Shown here piece after piece: positions 48,326 to 58,769 of a DNA stretch of 64,000 bases. The DNA is from Basidiobolus meristosporus CBS 931.73 (lineage: Eukaryota; Basidiobolomycota; Basidiobolomycetes; Basidiobolales; Basidiobolaceae). The stretch is taken from contig MCFE01000152.1 of the NCBI GenBank assembly GCA_002104905.1, positions 89,079-153,078 on the forward strand. Reading direction: 5' to 3'. The translations under genes and the position numbers were made by a program. Under the pieces are notes generated by a model. It searched no databases. It had not been told where the DNA came from and saw nothing but the letters and a program-made list of their open reading frames with translations. Numbering within the stretch: position 1 is the first letter of the stretch; each line of letters opens with the position of its first letter.

Positions 48326-49935
48326 AATATCATATTAAGTTTGAGCTTTATACCCCTTATAGGGTTTCTTGGACTTCTCTTAGTCTACTCATGATATAAG
48401 AAGTTTATTGATTGCTGATATTTCCACTGTCACTGTGAGTTAGAATTCTCTACTAATTAGTGAGTGCTAATCATGTTTAATTCAAGCTTTATAGACAATT
48501 ATTCCAAAATAATGCAAGTACTGTATGGAGATGCATACAACTTGATACCTAACTAGTAATTTGCTGAGCACTTGTTATTAACCTCAAACAATCTTTGTAT
48601 GTAAGCACATCTGAGGTCAATATAAAAGCAAGAGAATATCAGACTAGTCCTCCAGCTCTCATATCACATCCAGCACTGTACAAACTCCTCCAACAATGAA
48701 AAGCTCAGAATATATATGATATATCTTCAGCCTTCAACGTGAAACCAAACAAAACTAATTTAACATTACAATAGATATAATTAGGCACCATACAGGTAAT
48801 TTGCTACAGCTTATACTCCTCAAGAATCCTCTGACATATCATCTTCATTAGCAAAATCAAACTATCTATCATATCTGTTATACCAGAGCTTCAGTGTCCA
48901 GATTTTTGATTTGCTAGTAAACTTGAATACCAACTTCATTAAAATTTGAAATGATAATGGTGTAAGGGTTCCAAGTGATGAAATAATATCAACTATGGTG
49001 TGAGCAGTACTAATATGGCATTGCACATGAAGAGAATAGTACATGTTCTTGAAGCTTGATCCTTCAATACCATAACTGTGCATGCATTCTGCTTTCCAGA
49101 ACCTTTTGAAACAGCTCTAGAATATTTTGAATGATGTAAGCGCTGTGCTAATGTATAATTGGCAACAGACTACTAATTTGCCATATATACTAGCCCATTT
49201 AATTCGCATGTGATATGCTGGGCTTAGTTGCCAAAATTGGGGTCCCATTCTATATAAACACAAACTGTTCATTATTGCTAAAAATGAACAGAGTAAATTT
49301 TAAAGAACACTATGTTAAGTGGCTTTTGTCGCAACAAAGCGAAAAATGAACCACTATTTTCGGGGCGTCCCGATAGGTTGACGCAAAAGAACTCGGTTTG
49401 CGGCTCAAGTATTGTAATTTGCATCTTCAAGGCGGATATCCTATTGCATGCTCTCGACAAACTGGACGATTCAAAGAATACGTTAGCGATTATGTAATGC
49501 ATATCTCCCGCTCAGACAGAAATGTTGTCGAAGTAGATAAACCTACGGGCTAGACCTTGGTTCAAGCACTATCAATGGAACCATTTGACCCAGAGCTGAC
49601 TTGAGCCATTATTTATGGCTACGCTGTATATTTAGTATATTTCCACCTAAATATAGACTATTTGACCTCCGTCAATTGGGAAGCCTTTAATATACTGCGG
49701 AGATAGAGCTGCGTTCTTCATTGGTTTAGTATGCTACTACGCTCTGGGGCTTCTACGAATCAACTGGAGATCCCATTTTAGATCTATATCATCAGGTGAA
49801 TCCAATCAGGTCCATGTTGGGAATTTTGGACGATTTGAAAGCCCGAGGGCTCCCCTTAAAAGTCCTTCTTTCCTTGATGATTCAAGAATTTTGCTAGAGT
49901 AGAAACAAGTTACCAGTTAGAAAGTCACTTTTACA
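48326..49935. other. Intergenic, no supported gene
   Basis: AT-rich to about 49260, then more mixed. The frames at 48862-49083 and 49312-49497 are short, antisense-paired and unrecognised. The right edge is the promoter region of the Zn2Cys6 gene. Confidence 0.45.
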
Positions 49936-51968
49936 ATGAATTCGTTCAAATTCTCGGATTCGGGAATATTAGCTTTGCTATCTTGTGAGGAGTGCCGTCG
50001 ACGCAAACGGAAATGTAGCAGAGATAAGCCTGTCTGTGCACTGTGTCTCAAGAATAATACAAACTGCTTGTACAGATGCCCACGAAAAGTATGTGAGGCT
50101 ATCTTCCTTTAAAATCACTGTTTCTTGTCAACTAATCTTTAGCTCCTGTTACAGCGTGGCCCACCCAAAGGTTATATGCTAGGGAAGCGTTCTACCAGCT
50201 ATATCTCTAGTCAACAGCCTGCACAGGAGAAAACGTCCCTGGTAAAAGCTTCTTCGAGCCCTAAGGCTTTTTCTAGAGAGCCATCACTACCATTGTACTC
50301 TCTCTCGAATCCTGCTTTCGCACTTCCTAGGATTCCAATGGCGCTACAAACAGAACTGTTACGCACGTTTTTGAAACATTTTGGAGGAGCAGCGCCAATA
50401 TTTCATCACAAGTATCTTTACTACCGATTGAATACCGGAGCTCTCCCCGATTTCCTGCTCCAAACCATATTTGCCATTGGAAGTAGATTCTTCTTGAAGC
50501 GACAGCATTTAGAAACCAATCCAAATATTCCTGATGAATGGGTAAAGCTGGTACTGGACTCCGACTTCACGGAAAGTGCAGTTCAATTAGCACAGCAACA
50601 GATTTTTGTGGAGCCCAATATATATAACGCTATCGCCTTCAACCTGTTAATGCTAGTGCTGTTCTACGATAACCGAGAATCCGCTTCTTCTACATGCTTT
50701 GGTAAGCATTTACACCGGACTTATAAGCATAGCAAATACTAATCAAGGCACCTCACTATGTTTTAGTGCTCGCTGCGAAGTAAGAGCAATGACTTCAAGT
50801 AACTGAGTAACAACGACTAATATTTTGCTTCTCTACTAGAATTATACAGGAGTCTGGACTAGCGCTACAAGATGTAAACCGTGATATCCTTGGCTGTAGC
50901 CCAATTGAAGGGATTGAGAAAGAAGAGCGGCGCCGGTTTTTCTGGTGGTCGGTAATATTAGATCGCTGGGGAGATGACAGAGTGATGACCAGTGAAGAGC
51001 AGACAGCATGCATACTACCACCGGGAGATGAGCAGAAGTGGCAGCAACTTTCGTTCCTACTACCGGGCACGCAATATCGACTTTCCTTCGAGGATAGAAA
51101 GCTGTGGTCGTTCATGATCGAAATCGAATTTATTGTTAGTGATATCTCCAGCCTTGTAACAACAATCCTAGACCGCAACAAGCTGCCCACTGTTTTTGCA
51201 ACGTTACCTGTCACACACCAAAGATCGGACTTACCTTTGAAGCTTGAGGAACTGCTTGGTGCTCTTCATTCATGGGCCAACCGCCTGCCGTTGGAATACC
51301 AACACAATTCCTTTGCCGAGAATGTAGAGGGCGCCCACACGGATATTCGAAAATGGATGCGTATCAGCTACCTGATTGGCAGGCTGCTAATCAGTCAGAT
51401 ACAAGCAACTCTGCACTGGAACGACGAGGATATGAGCATAGTTCGAGAATGCCTTGCAATCGGTAGAGTCCATTATTCATCATCCATTAGACCATCATAG
51501 TGGATCAATAACCTTCCATTCCATACATATGTAGCCGCGGAGTTTGTTTTGATTGTCCAGTATTTGCCGGAGGAGGAGCTGATAGATGATCCATCGACCT
51601 TTTCTTACGCTATCCTTTCATGCCGAGTACTGCACACAATCGTCGAGTATGTTTATCACTGTGGCACAAGTACCTCTATGGCATATCTTTCCAATCCGGG
51701 ATGTGTGGGAAGATTGGAATTGGCAGTACAGGCTAAGCAGTACATCGATTGCATCCATGGGCTTCTGACAAAATACGTGACGATATGGAAATTCTCCAAC
51801 AGTGATCTTTCGCAGCTGGCGGAAATCAAAGCCACCGCAGAACATATGTGTTCTAGACTGGAGATGGAGAGCAGGGGCAATTGCTCAATGCCACTTAAGG
51901 AAGAGCCCAACATCTACATCCAGGAAGACACGAAGCTCTGTACTCTCCCCGACTGGAGTAGCATCTAA
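49936..51968 (+). CDS. Zn2Cys6 fungal transcription factor with middle homology region
   Basis: Five exons (49936-50088, 50155-50701, 50767-50779, 50840-51462, 51535-51968) give 589 residues. Exon 1 encodes a perfect Zn2Cys6 cluster, CX2CX6CX6CX2CX6C (CEECRRRKRKC to CALCLKNNTNC, residues about 17-45), the DNA-binding module of this class. Exon 2 onward carries the fungal-specific middle homology region: LLRTFLKHFGGAAPIFH, then LAAKIIQESGLALQDVNRD, and EEERRRFWWSVILDRW-like IEKEERRRFWWSVILDRWGD, the usual R-R-x-W-W landmark. A 13-nt microexon (50767-50779) is required to join VLAA to KIIQESG in frame. The start is the first ATG before the finger. The target genes cannot be told. The nearest neighbours do not suggest a cluster. 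Confidence 0.9.
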
Positions 51969-52836
51969 TAAGGAAATGGGGCTATAGGTGACACACACGA
52001 AGCCAGGTAACCGACGTAACTCCTTAAGACCCTTTTCTGTTCTCGCCATTCACGAAGATCGCCATGATTTTCTGTCTTGAAGGGCTGATTAGCTCAAAAT
52101 GAGGCGCCACTTCTATGAGATGGCTCAATACCAAGTCGGAAAGAATGTAGCTGGAACAATCCCAATCTGGATGAGTATTCTTTTGGGCCCTTAAGCTTTT
52201 GCATTTTTGTTTGATTTATATATATTCTCATGTATATTTTCGGGCGAGCTTCCGTGAACCCCATACCATCTCATGACAGCTCCGCCAACCGTAAGATATT
52301 GTCCTGGTATCATTATTCCAGATCTACCATAATGAATTTTCGGCCCGCTTTCCGTATTGACATTAATATTCAGACACTTCACGCTTCCAAGGACTCCAGT
52401 ACGCAAGCCAACAATAATCAATGGTGATGATGACTCAAGTAACCATTTATAGAAACACTGGAACAGTTACCATTTAGGTATCAGAGCTGCACAATGGTGT
52501 TAGCGAATGCAGATAAGTAGCTATAAATAAATTTTCTGTGCCCCACAATTTCCCTTGCTAAGAGAAATTAAAGCAATTAAGGTTGGTTCAATATGAGCCT
52601 GATTCATTTTGCGAATAATATCTGCTTTGGGCATTGTAGAACTGAGAGGATTAACTTTTGATTCCACTTCATAATGCAAATGATGAAAAAATAAAGCAAA
52701 TAGTGCTACAGTGGCTAGTCCTTGAATGATTGTACTATGCTTCTATTGTATGCTGACATGATTTGCCTTCTCAAATATTTGCAATGGAAGAATTCCTTAC
52801 AATTAGTCATTTCTCATGATATTGTGCCTATATTCT
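51969..52836. other. Intergenic, no supported gene
   Basis: A minus-strand frame at 52191-52421 (76 codons, IIVGLRTGVLGSVKCLNINV...) reads like protein but has no ATG start and no recognised family; it may be a gene relic. Otherwise nothing seen. Confidence 0.35.
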
Positions 52837-53147
52837 GTTGTAAGAGTCTTGGAGATATTGGAAGTGATTGGTGGAACAAGTAGATTATGTGGTTTTCACT
52901 TTATGATTAATTGAATGTAAAAGTAGTATTTATACTCTTAACTGGTCTTGGCATTACAGACATGTAGAATAGGTTAAGGAAGGTCCCAAGAACATGTGTG
53001 CAGAGTTTGGGGCTGTTTGGACAACTTTGAGAATTTTCATTTGGTGGGTAGCTGGTATTTTGGTGAAAATATTCTAAGTAAATCCCAACAAGGAATTTGG
53101 TCAGTATTCCCTAGGATTTGAAGGTAATGAACTAAGAAACTAAGTTA
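52837..53147 (-). repeat. MITE-like repeat interrupted by the LINE array (copy K)
   Basis: Minus-strand copy whose right end (plus strand GTTGTAAGAGTCTTGG) is intact. Its left end stops at AACTAAGTTAGG, where intact copies continue TGAATATTTAGG and about 30 bp more. The retroelement array starts exactly there. Confidence 0.8.
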
Positions 53148-54764
53148 GGGGGGGGGGAGAAAGTCACCAACAGGTGAAATCTTTATTTCAGTTGAAACAA
53201 AGAAGCCAGTGCTACTGTTGTAGCTTTGATACAAGAGTGTGTAGCTGAGGGGAATTTGTAGGTAAGTTAATAAGAAGTGATGATAGTTCTTCAGTGCTCA
53301 AGACACTGTTCAGTGGGAAGGGGGGTAGCAAGAGAGGTAAGAATGACTTGTGAAGAACATTAATGAGGGGAATGTGATAAGGATTGATATTCATCATAAA
53401 GGGAGTGTGCTGCTGCAGATATTGCTGCCAAAGGTCTGTCAAGTACTTCAGGTAGGCCAGCTTGGGTTTTTCTGACTGCAGAATATGTTGAGCAAACTTC
53501 TTGACTTCAGGATCTCCAAGTATAGTTCTCCAGCAGAGTCAGGTGTAGTGTGGTGTGTTCTTTTCCAGCCCTTAATCAGTGGATTGTTGCAGTTGTGAAG
53601 TCTGAGATATAATCTGGCTCTAAGGTAGAGAAGTCTGATCTTATAGGGCATAAACCCAAAAGCACCAAGAATAGCATGTCTGTAGGGGCATTCAGGCAAA
53701 TGAGGCACCAAGGAGGTAATGCACCATACTGCAAACTTGTCAAGCTTAGTGCAGTCTCTAGAGGTAAGAGAGAGAAGTGGTAAGCCAAATTCCAGGACAG
53801 GGAAGACAAACTGCTTGAGTAGAAGGAGGCAGCTGGGAGCTGAAGTTGTAGGAGGAGTAACAGCCAGTAGCTTGTGGAGTGCCTGTCTTGTCAGGATAAT
53901 TCTCTTCTTCAGGTGTGCTCCAGAGACTAGTCCAGTAGGAAGGAAAGGAAAGCCAAGATAGGTAGCAGAAATCTGAGCAGGTAGAGTGGAGTTCTCCAAG
54001 TTGATGGGAGAGCCCAAAGGTACTGTCTTTGCAATGGAAAGCTGGAGATTATTCTTCTGCAGATACTGGTGGATGGTCTGGGAGTCTTGTTGCACATTGG
54101 AGGAGGATATTCTGATGTCATCAGCAATGAGAGTAACCAGGCAGTCAGCTGAGAGTCTTGGGAAGTCATTCAGGAAGATGGCAAACAGTATAGGACCAAG
54201 CACAGAGCCTTGAATCACTCCATTAGGAACTGAGAACACAGCTGATTGCTCACTTGGGTGCAAAATTCTTGCTTGTGGATCCAGAAACAGAGACCTGACA
54301 AGGAGGGTGAGAGAGGTACTGGAGAAGCATTGCAACTTGGACCAAAGCAGATTTCTGTCAACTGAATCAAAGGCCTTAGTAATATCAAACTGAACAGAGG
54401 GATACTTGCACTGGAGAGAGTGATCTTGGCTAAGTATGACTGCATATTTCAAGGAAAGGCCAGGAACAAAGCCAAATTGTGCAGGGAGAAACTTGAGGGA
54501 GTCAGAATAGAGCTCCTGAGCAAGCAGAAGCTCAAACACCTTTCTGCAGGTGGGCAGCAGAGATATTGACCTGTAGGAGCTAGGATCCAGGTGCTTTCCT
54601 TTACCCTTGTACAGCAGCAGACCATTTGCAAAGGACCAGTCCTCAGGAGTAGAAAGCTGGGCTGAACATTGCTGAAACAGTGGAAGCAGAAGTGCAGACA
54701 TGGCCTTGGTACTAGTCTTCAGAAGCTCATAGGAGATTGTGTCCACACCTGGGGCAGTGGAGCT
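53148..54764 (-). mobile_element. LINE family B, 5'-truncated copy 1
   Basis: 3' part of an APE-type LINE. A frame at 53448-54746 holds the reverse transcriptase from the PGVDTISYELL region through YKGKGKHLDPSSYRSISLLP, FDITKAFDSVDRN and NGVIQGSVLGP. In place of the F/Y-ADD catalytic box it reads LIADDIRISS, where the other copies have LFADDIRISS. A 1-bp loss near 53530 (compare copy 2 near 55935) shifts the frame before the C-terminal part (53212-53442), so this copy is inactive. It ends with AATAAAG, a TCACC..GGTGA hairpin and a run of ten C on the element strand, then TAAC of the MITE. The truncated 5' edge joins GGGTTAGGGG at 54765. Confidence 0.9.
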
Positions 54765-54774
54765 GGGTTAGGGG

Positions 54775-54954
54775 AGGAAAGTCACCAAGTGGTGAAATCT
54801 TTATTTACTTATGACAAGTATCTAAAGAAGCCAAGTTAATCTGAAGTTATTCCTAGAAAGCTAGGTCTGAGAGATATCCTCCTGGTAAGCCAGGTCTGAG
54901 AGTTGAGAAGCTGAGTGGTACTATACTTCCTAGTTAGCCAGGTCTGACAGTGCA
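54775..54954 (-). mobile_element. SINE, 3' fragment
   Basis: About 180 bp nearly identical to the 3' third of the SINE at 62645-63187, including its tandem CAGACCTGGCTTACCAGGA-type units, AATAAAG and hairpin. It is cut at its 5' edge and followed by TTAGGGG and the next element. Confidence 0.8.
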
Positions 54955-54960
54955 TTAGGG

Positions 54961-55550
54961 GAGGGAAAGTCACCAAGTTGGTGAAATCTTTGTTTGAGTT
55001 AAGATCTAATCTAAGTACAAATAAAGAAGCCAATTAAGAGGTCTAGAACCTCTCTAATAAGTAATCTAATTTATGTTTTGTTTCCTCTCTAATGTTTGTT
55101 TCAATAAAGTAAAGCTCATCAGGGATAAATATAAAATTCAAGGGTTTTGGGTGAAGTACAAATTGTAGATGTTTCTGATCAATGTAATCCAAGACTGGAA
55201 CCCAGCCTGGGACTAGGTGTAGTGGGAAAGGTGTGTGAACTTGTAAGTAGCTCTGCCACATAGATTTAAGAAGGTCCTGAGCTAGTAGTCTTGGTTTTTC
55301 AGCTTTTTGAAGTTTTGAAGCAAGCTCTGTTACTACAGCAGAGCCAATCAGGATGAGCCAGCAAGAAGATTTCAGGGAGGAGTTAGATTTAAGCCATTGT
55401 TTGATGGAGGGGTTATGTGATTTCTGAAGTTTGACTAGGAAGGAAGCACGGAGATAGACCATTTGGATTTGGTATGGGTAGAACCCAAAGGCTCCATTAG
55501 TTGCATGGATATAGGTAGATACTGGAAGATAAGGTACCAAGGATCTGATA
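54961..55550 (-). mobile_element. LINE family D, 3' fragment
   Basis: Carries the C-terminal 165 codons of a family D ORF2 (55043-55540, from PYLPVSTYIHATNGAFGFYP to KHKLDYLLERF) and the same 3' end as the full copy. It is 5'-truncated; the joint to the next element reads CTAAGGGGGGG. Confidence 0.88.
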
Positions 55551-55617
55551 CACTAAGGGGGGGAGACAGTCACCAACAGGTGAAATCTTTATTTCAGTTG
55601 AAACAAAGAAGCCAGCG

Positions 55618-58384
55618 CTACTGTTGTAGCTTTGATACAAGAGTGTGTAGCTGAGGGGAATGTGTAGGTAAGTTAATAAGAAGTGATGATAGTTCTTCAG
55701 TGCTCAAGACACTGTTCAGTGGGAAGGGGGGTAGCAAGAGAGGTAAGAATGACTTGTGAAGAACATTAATGAGGGGAGTGTGATAAGGATTGATATTCAT
55801 CATAAAGGGAGTGTGCTGCTGCAGATATTGCTGCCAAAGGTCTGTCAAGTACTGCAGGTAGGCCAGCTTGGGTTTTTCTGACTGCAAAATATGTTGAGCA
55901 AACTTCTTGACTTCAGGATCTCCAAGTATAGTTCTCCAGCAGGAGCCAGGTGTTGTGTGGTGTGTTCTCTTCCAGGCCTTAATCAGTGGGTTGTTGCAGT
56001 TGTGAAGTCTGAGGTATAATCTGGTTCTAAGGTAGCAAAGTCTGATCTTATAGGGCATAAACCCAAAAGCACCAAGAATAGCATGTCTGTAGGGGCATTC
56101 AGGCAAATGAGGCACCAAGGAGGTAATGCACCATACTGCAAACTTGTCAAGCTTAGTGCAGTCTCTAGAAATAAGAGAGAGAAGTGGTAAGCCAAATTCC
56201 AGGACAGGGAAGACAAACTGCTTGAGTAGAAGGAGGCAGCTGGGAGCTGAAGTTGTAGGAGGAGTAACAGCCAGTAGCTTGTGGAGTGCCTGTCTTGCCA
56301 GGATAATTCTCTTCTTCAGGTGTGCTCCAGAGTCTAGTCCAGTAGGAAGGAAAGGAAAGCCAAGATATGTAGCAGAAGCCTGAGCAGGTAGAGTGGAGTT
56401 CTCCAAGTTGATGGGAGAGCCCAAAGGTACTGTCTTTGCAATGGAAAGCTGGAGATTATTCTTCTGCAGATACTGGTGGATGGTCTGGGAGTCTTGTTGC
56501 ACATTGGAGGAGGATATTCTGATGTCATCAGCAAAGAGAGTAACCAGGCAGTCAGCTGAGAGTCTTGGGAAGTCATTCAGGAAGATGGCAAACAGTATAG
56601 GACCAAGCACAGAGCCTTGAACCACTCCATTAGGAACTGAGAACACAGCTGATTGCTTACTTGGGTGCAGAATTGTTGCTTGTGGATCCAGAAACAGAGA
56701 CCTGACAAGGAGGGTGAGAGAGGTACTGGAGAAGCATTGCAACTTGGACCAAAGCAGATTTCTGTCAACTGAATCAAAGGCCTTAGTAATATCAAACAGA
56801 ACAGAGGGATACTTGCACTGGAGAGAGTGATCTTGGCTAAGTATGACTGCATATTCCAAGGAGAGGCCAGGAACAAAGCCAAACTGTGCAGGATGAAACT
56901 TGAGGGAGTCAGAGTAGAGCTCCTGAGCAAGCAGAAGCTCAAACACCTTTCTGCAGGTGGGCAGCAGAGATATTGGCCTGTAGGAGCTGGATCTAGGTGC
57001 TTTCCTTTACCCTTGTACAGTGGCAGAACATTTGCAAAGGACCATTCCTCAGGGGTAGAAAGCTGGGCTGAGCATTGCTGAAACAGTGGAAGCAGAAGTG
57101 CAGACATGGCCTTGGTACTAGTCTTCAGAAGCTCATAGGAGATTGTGTCCACACCTGGAGCAGTAGAGTTGGGAAGCCTCTTGAGCACATTATGGATTCT
57201 CCTTTGATCAAGTGCAAGTGGAATGGGCAGAGTCTTGAAGTCAGGATGAAAGCCAGGAGTTGAGTACTGCTTTGTAGAGAAGAAGATGTTAGTCAGCTGT
57301 TCTGTTGAAGGTAACTTCCTGGAAGAGGGCCTCATTGCCCTGTAGAGTCTTGATACTGTTCTTGTTATAGAGTTGGAAGATTGCAGAGGCAAAGAACTCA
57401 TAATATGATCCCAGAGCTGAGTATGCAGTGTGTGGTGAATTGCCTTGGAGTGGTGTATTGCTGTCAGGAGGAGTTTCTCTGTTTTTGGGTTAGGGAAACT
57501 CAGGTAGCTTTGTTGCAGGGCTGAAACAATGGATTCCCATTTCTTGAGGTAACAGCAGTAGTCTTGCATGGCAGTGAGAGGGAGGCAGACACCAGAATCA
57601 GATGCTTCACAAAGTGCCAGGCATAGTTGAGATCATCTGGCAGAGAAAGTAGCACACTGGCAAGCTTCAAGTAGTTCCCAAAGTCTTTCTTCTGATTCTT
57701 GGTAGCTTTGTGGGTGAGCACAGTAAGTTTTGGCAGCTTCTTCTTCACAACTGGTTGCATAGAAAGGGACCAGGCTGGGTGGTCAGAGGCTCTCAAGGAT
57801 CCTAGCACAGCTCCAGAGAATTGCTTAACTTCATTCACAAAGTAGAGGGCAGCAGCAGAAGGGCAGATCCAGTCAACACATCTTTTCTCAGATTGAGCAC
57901 CTAGTGCTAGCAGGTGGCTTTCTCTCAGGAAGTTCAGTAGGAATGTAGACCTTGGCTTCATTCTTGCAGTCAGAGTAGTCTTGTTCTCAGGATGGGGAAT
58001 GTTGAGATCTCCAAGCAAGATAACAGGTGTTGATATAGATTGTTGGTATTGCTGAACCTTCTGGCATATAACTTGCACTTCCTGAAGGGCAAGACTTGGA
58101 GGCAGATAGCAGAGCACCAGACTGATAGTTGGCAACTGGAGAGCAGCACAGTAAGGGGAGTAAAGAGGAACACAGAGCTGAGGAGTATTGATGGTAGAAG
58201 AGATGAAGCAGATAGAGGAGGTATTCTTTGTTCTAGGAGTAGAAAAGCAATATAGATTAGTCAAAAGTATAGAGGGTAGCTGGACATCAATCAAACACAG
58301 GAGGGAAAATCTTGAAAGAAGTCTCTCTAGAGTTGGTCTTGATGGCTGTATGCTGTTGCAGTTAAGCAACAGAACTTCAGGTAG
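55618..58384 (-). pseudogene. LINE-B ORF2 (APE endonuclease and reverse transcriptase), two frameshifts
   Basis: Read after the TGA at 58385-58387. The endonuclease part (57500-58384) shows LLLNCNSIQPSRP, LCLIDVQLPS, LCYLPPSL, LLGDLNIPHPEN, RCVDWICPSAA and ASDHPAWS. A frameshift near 57555 leads into the next frame, which carries the linker and RT start (KRLPNSTAPGVDTISYELL, NVLPLYKGKGKHLDPAP). A second frameshift near 56985 leads to 55618-56946 with FDITKAFDSVDRN, NGVVQGSVLGP and LFADDIRISS. The catalytic Asp pair of the RT is present. Two indels make the copy inactive although its sequence is otherwise fresh. Confidence 0.88.
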
Positions 58385-58387
58385 TCA
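58382..58387 (-). promoter_or_regulatory. In-frame TGA CTA between LINE-B ORF1 tail and ORF2
   Basis: On the minus strand the ORF1 tail EEATTSA is followed by TGA CTA and then, in the same frame, LPEVLLLNCNSI, the first endonuclease motif. The hexamer and its surroundings match the LINE-D site. Confidence 0.75.
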
Positions 58388-58769
58388 GGCAGAGGTTGTA
58401 GCTTCTTCAGAGGCAGCATTGATAATGTGACCTGCAGAGTCCAGAGCTCTTCAAATGGTGCATCACTTAAGTCAGCAAGGAGGAAATGCATGATCTGAGG
58501 AAGTATGCACATCATAGAGGCTGTCTTGATGAGCAAGAAGACAGAATGGCAACATGGCTGAGCTGTTGAACAGTAGAGTCAGAGATCAGATCTCAGCATA
58601 TCTGAAGTCAGTTTCAGCAGTAAGTTCTCACAAAGCAACAAATGTCAGCAATGTGGTCTAGGATAACTCAGAGTCTTAGGGTTAGGGGAGGGAAAGTCAC
58701 CAAGTTGGTGAAATCTTTATTTGAGTTAAGAACTAATCTAAGTACAAATAAAGAAGCCAATTAAGAGGT

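Larger units (their letters stand above)
55555..58674 (-). mobile_element. LINE family B, nearly full copy 2 (frameshifted)
   Basis: From a degraded ORF1 tail (DAPFEELW near 58460) through a complete endonuclease-reverse transcriptase to the AATAAAG/hairpin/C-rich 3' end. Nearly identical to copies 1 and 3 where they overlap, so the family has been active recently. The 5' end joins two telomere units (TCTTAGGGTTAGGGG) at 58675-58687. Confidence 0.9.

Noticed and set aside
52191-52421. Protein-like minus-strand frame (IIVGLRTGVLGSVKCLNI...)
   Set aside because: Lacks an ATG and splice context and matches no family I know; kept only as a possible relic in the intergenic note.
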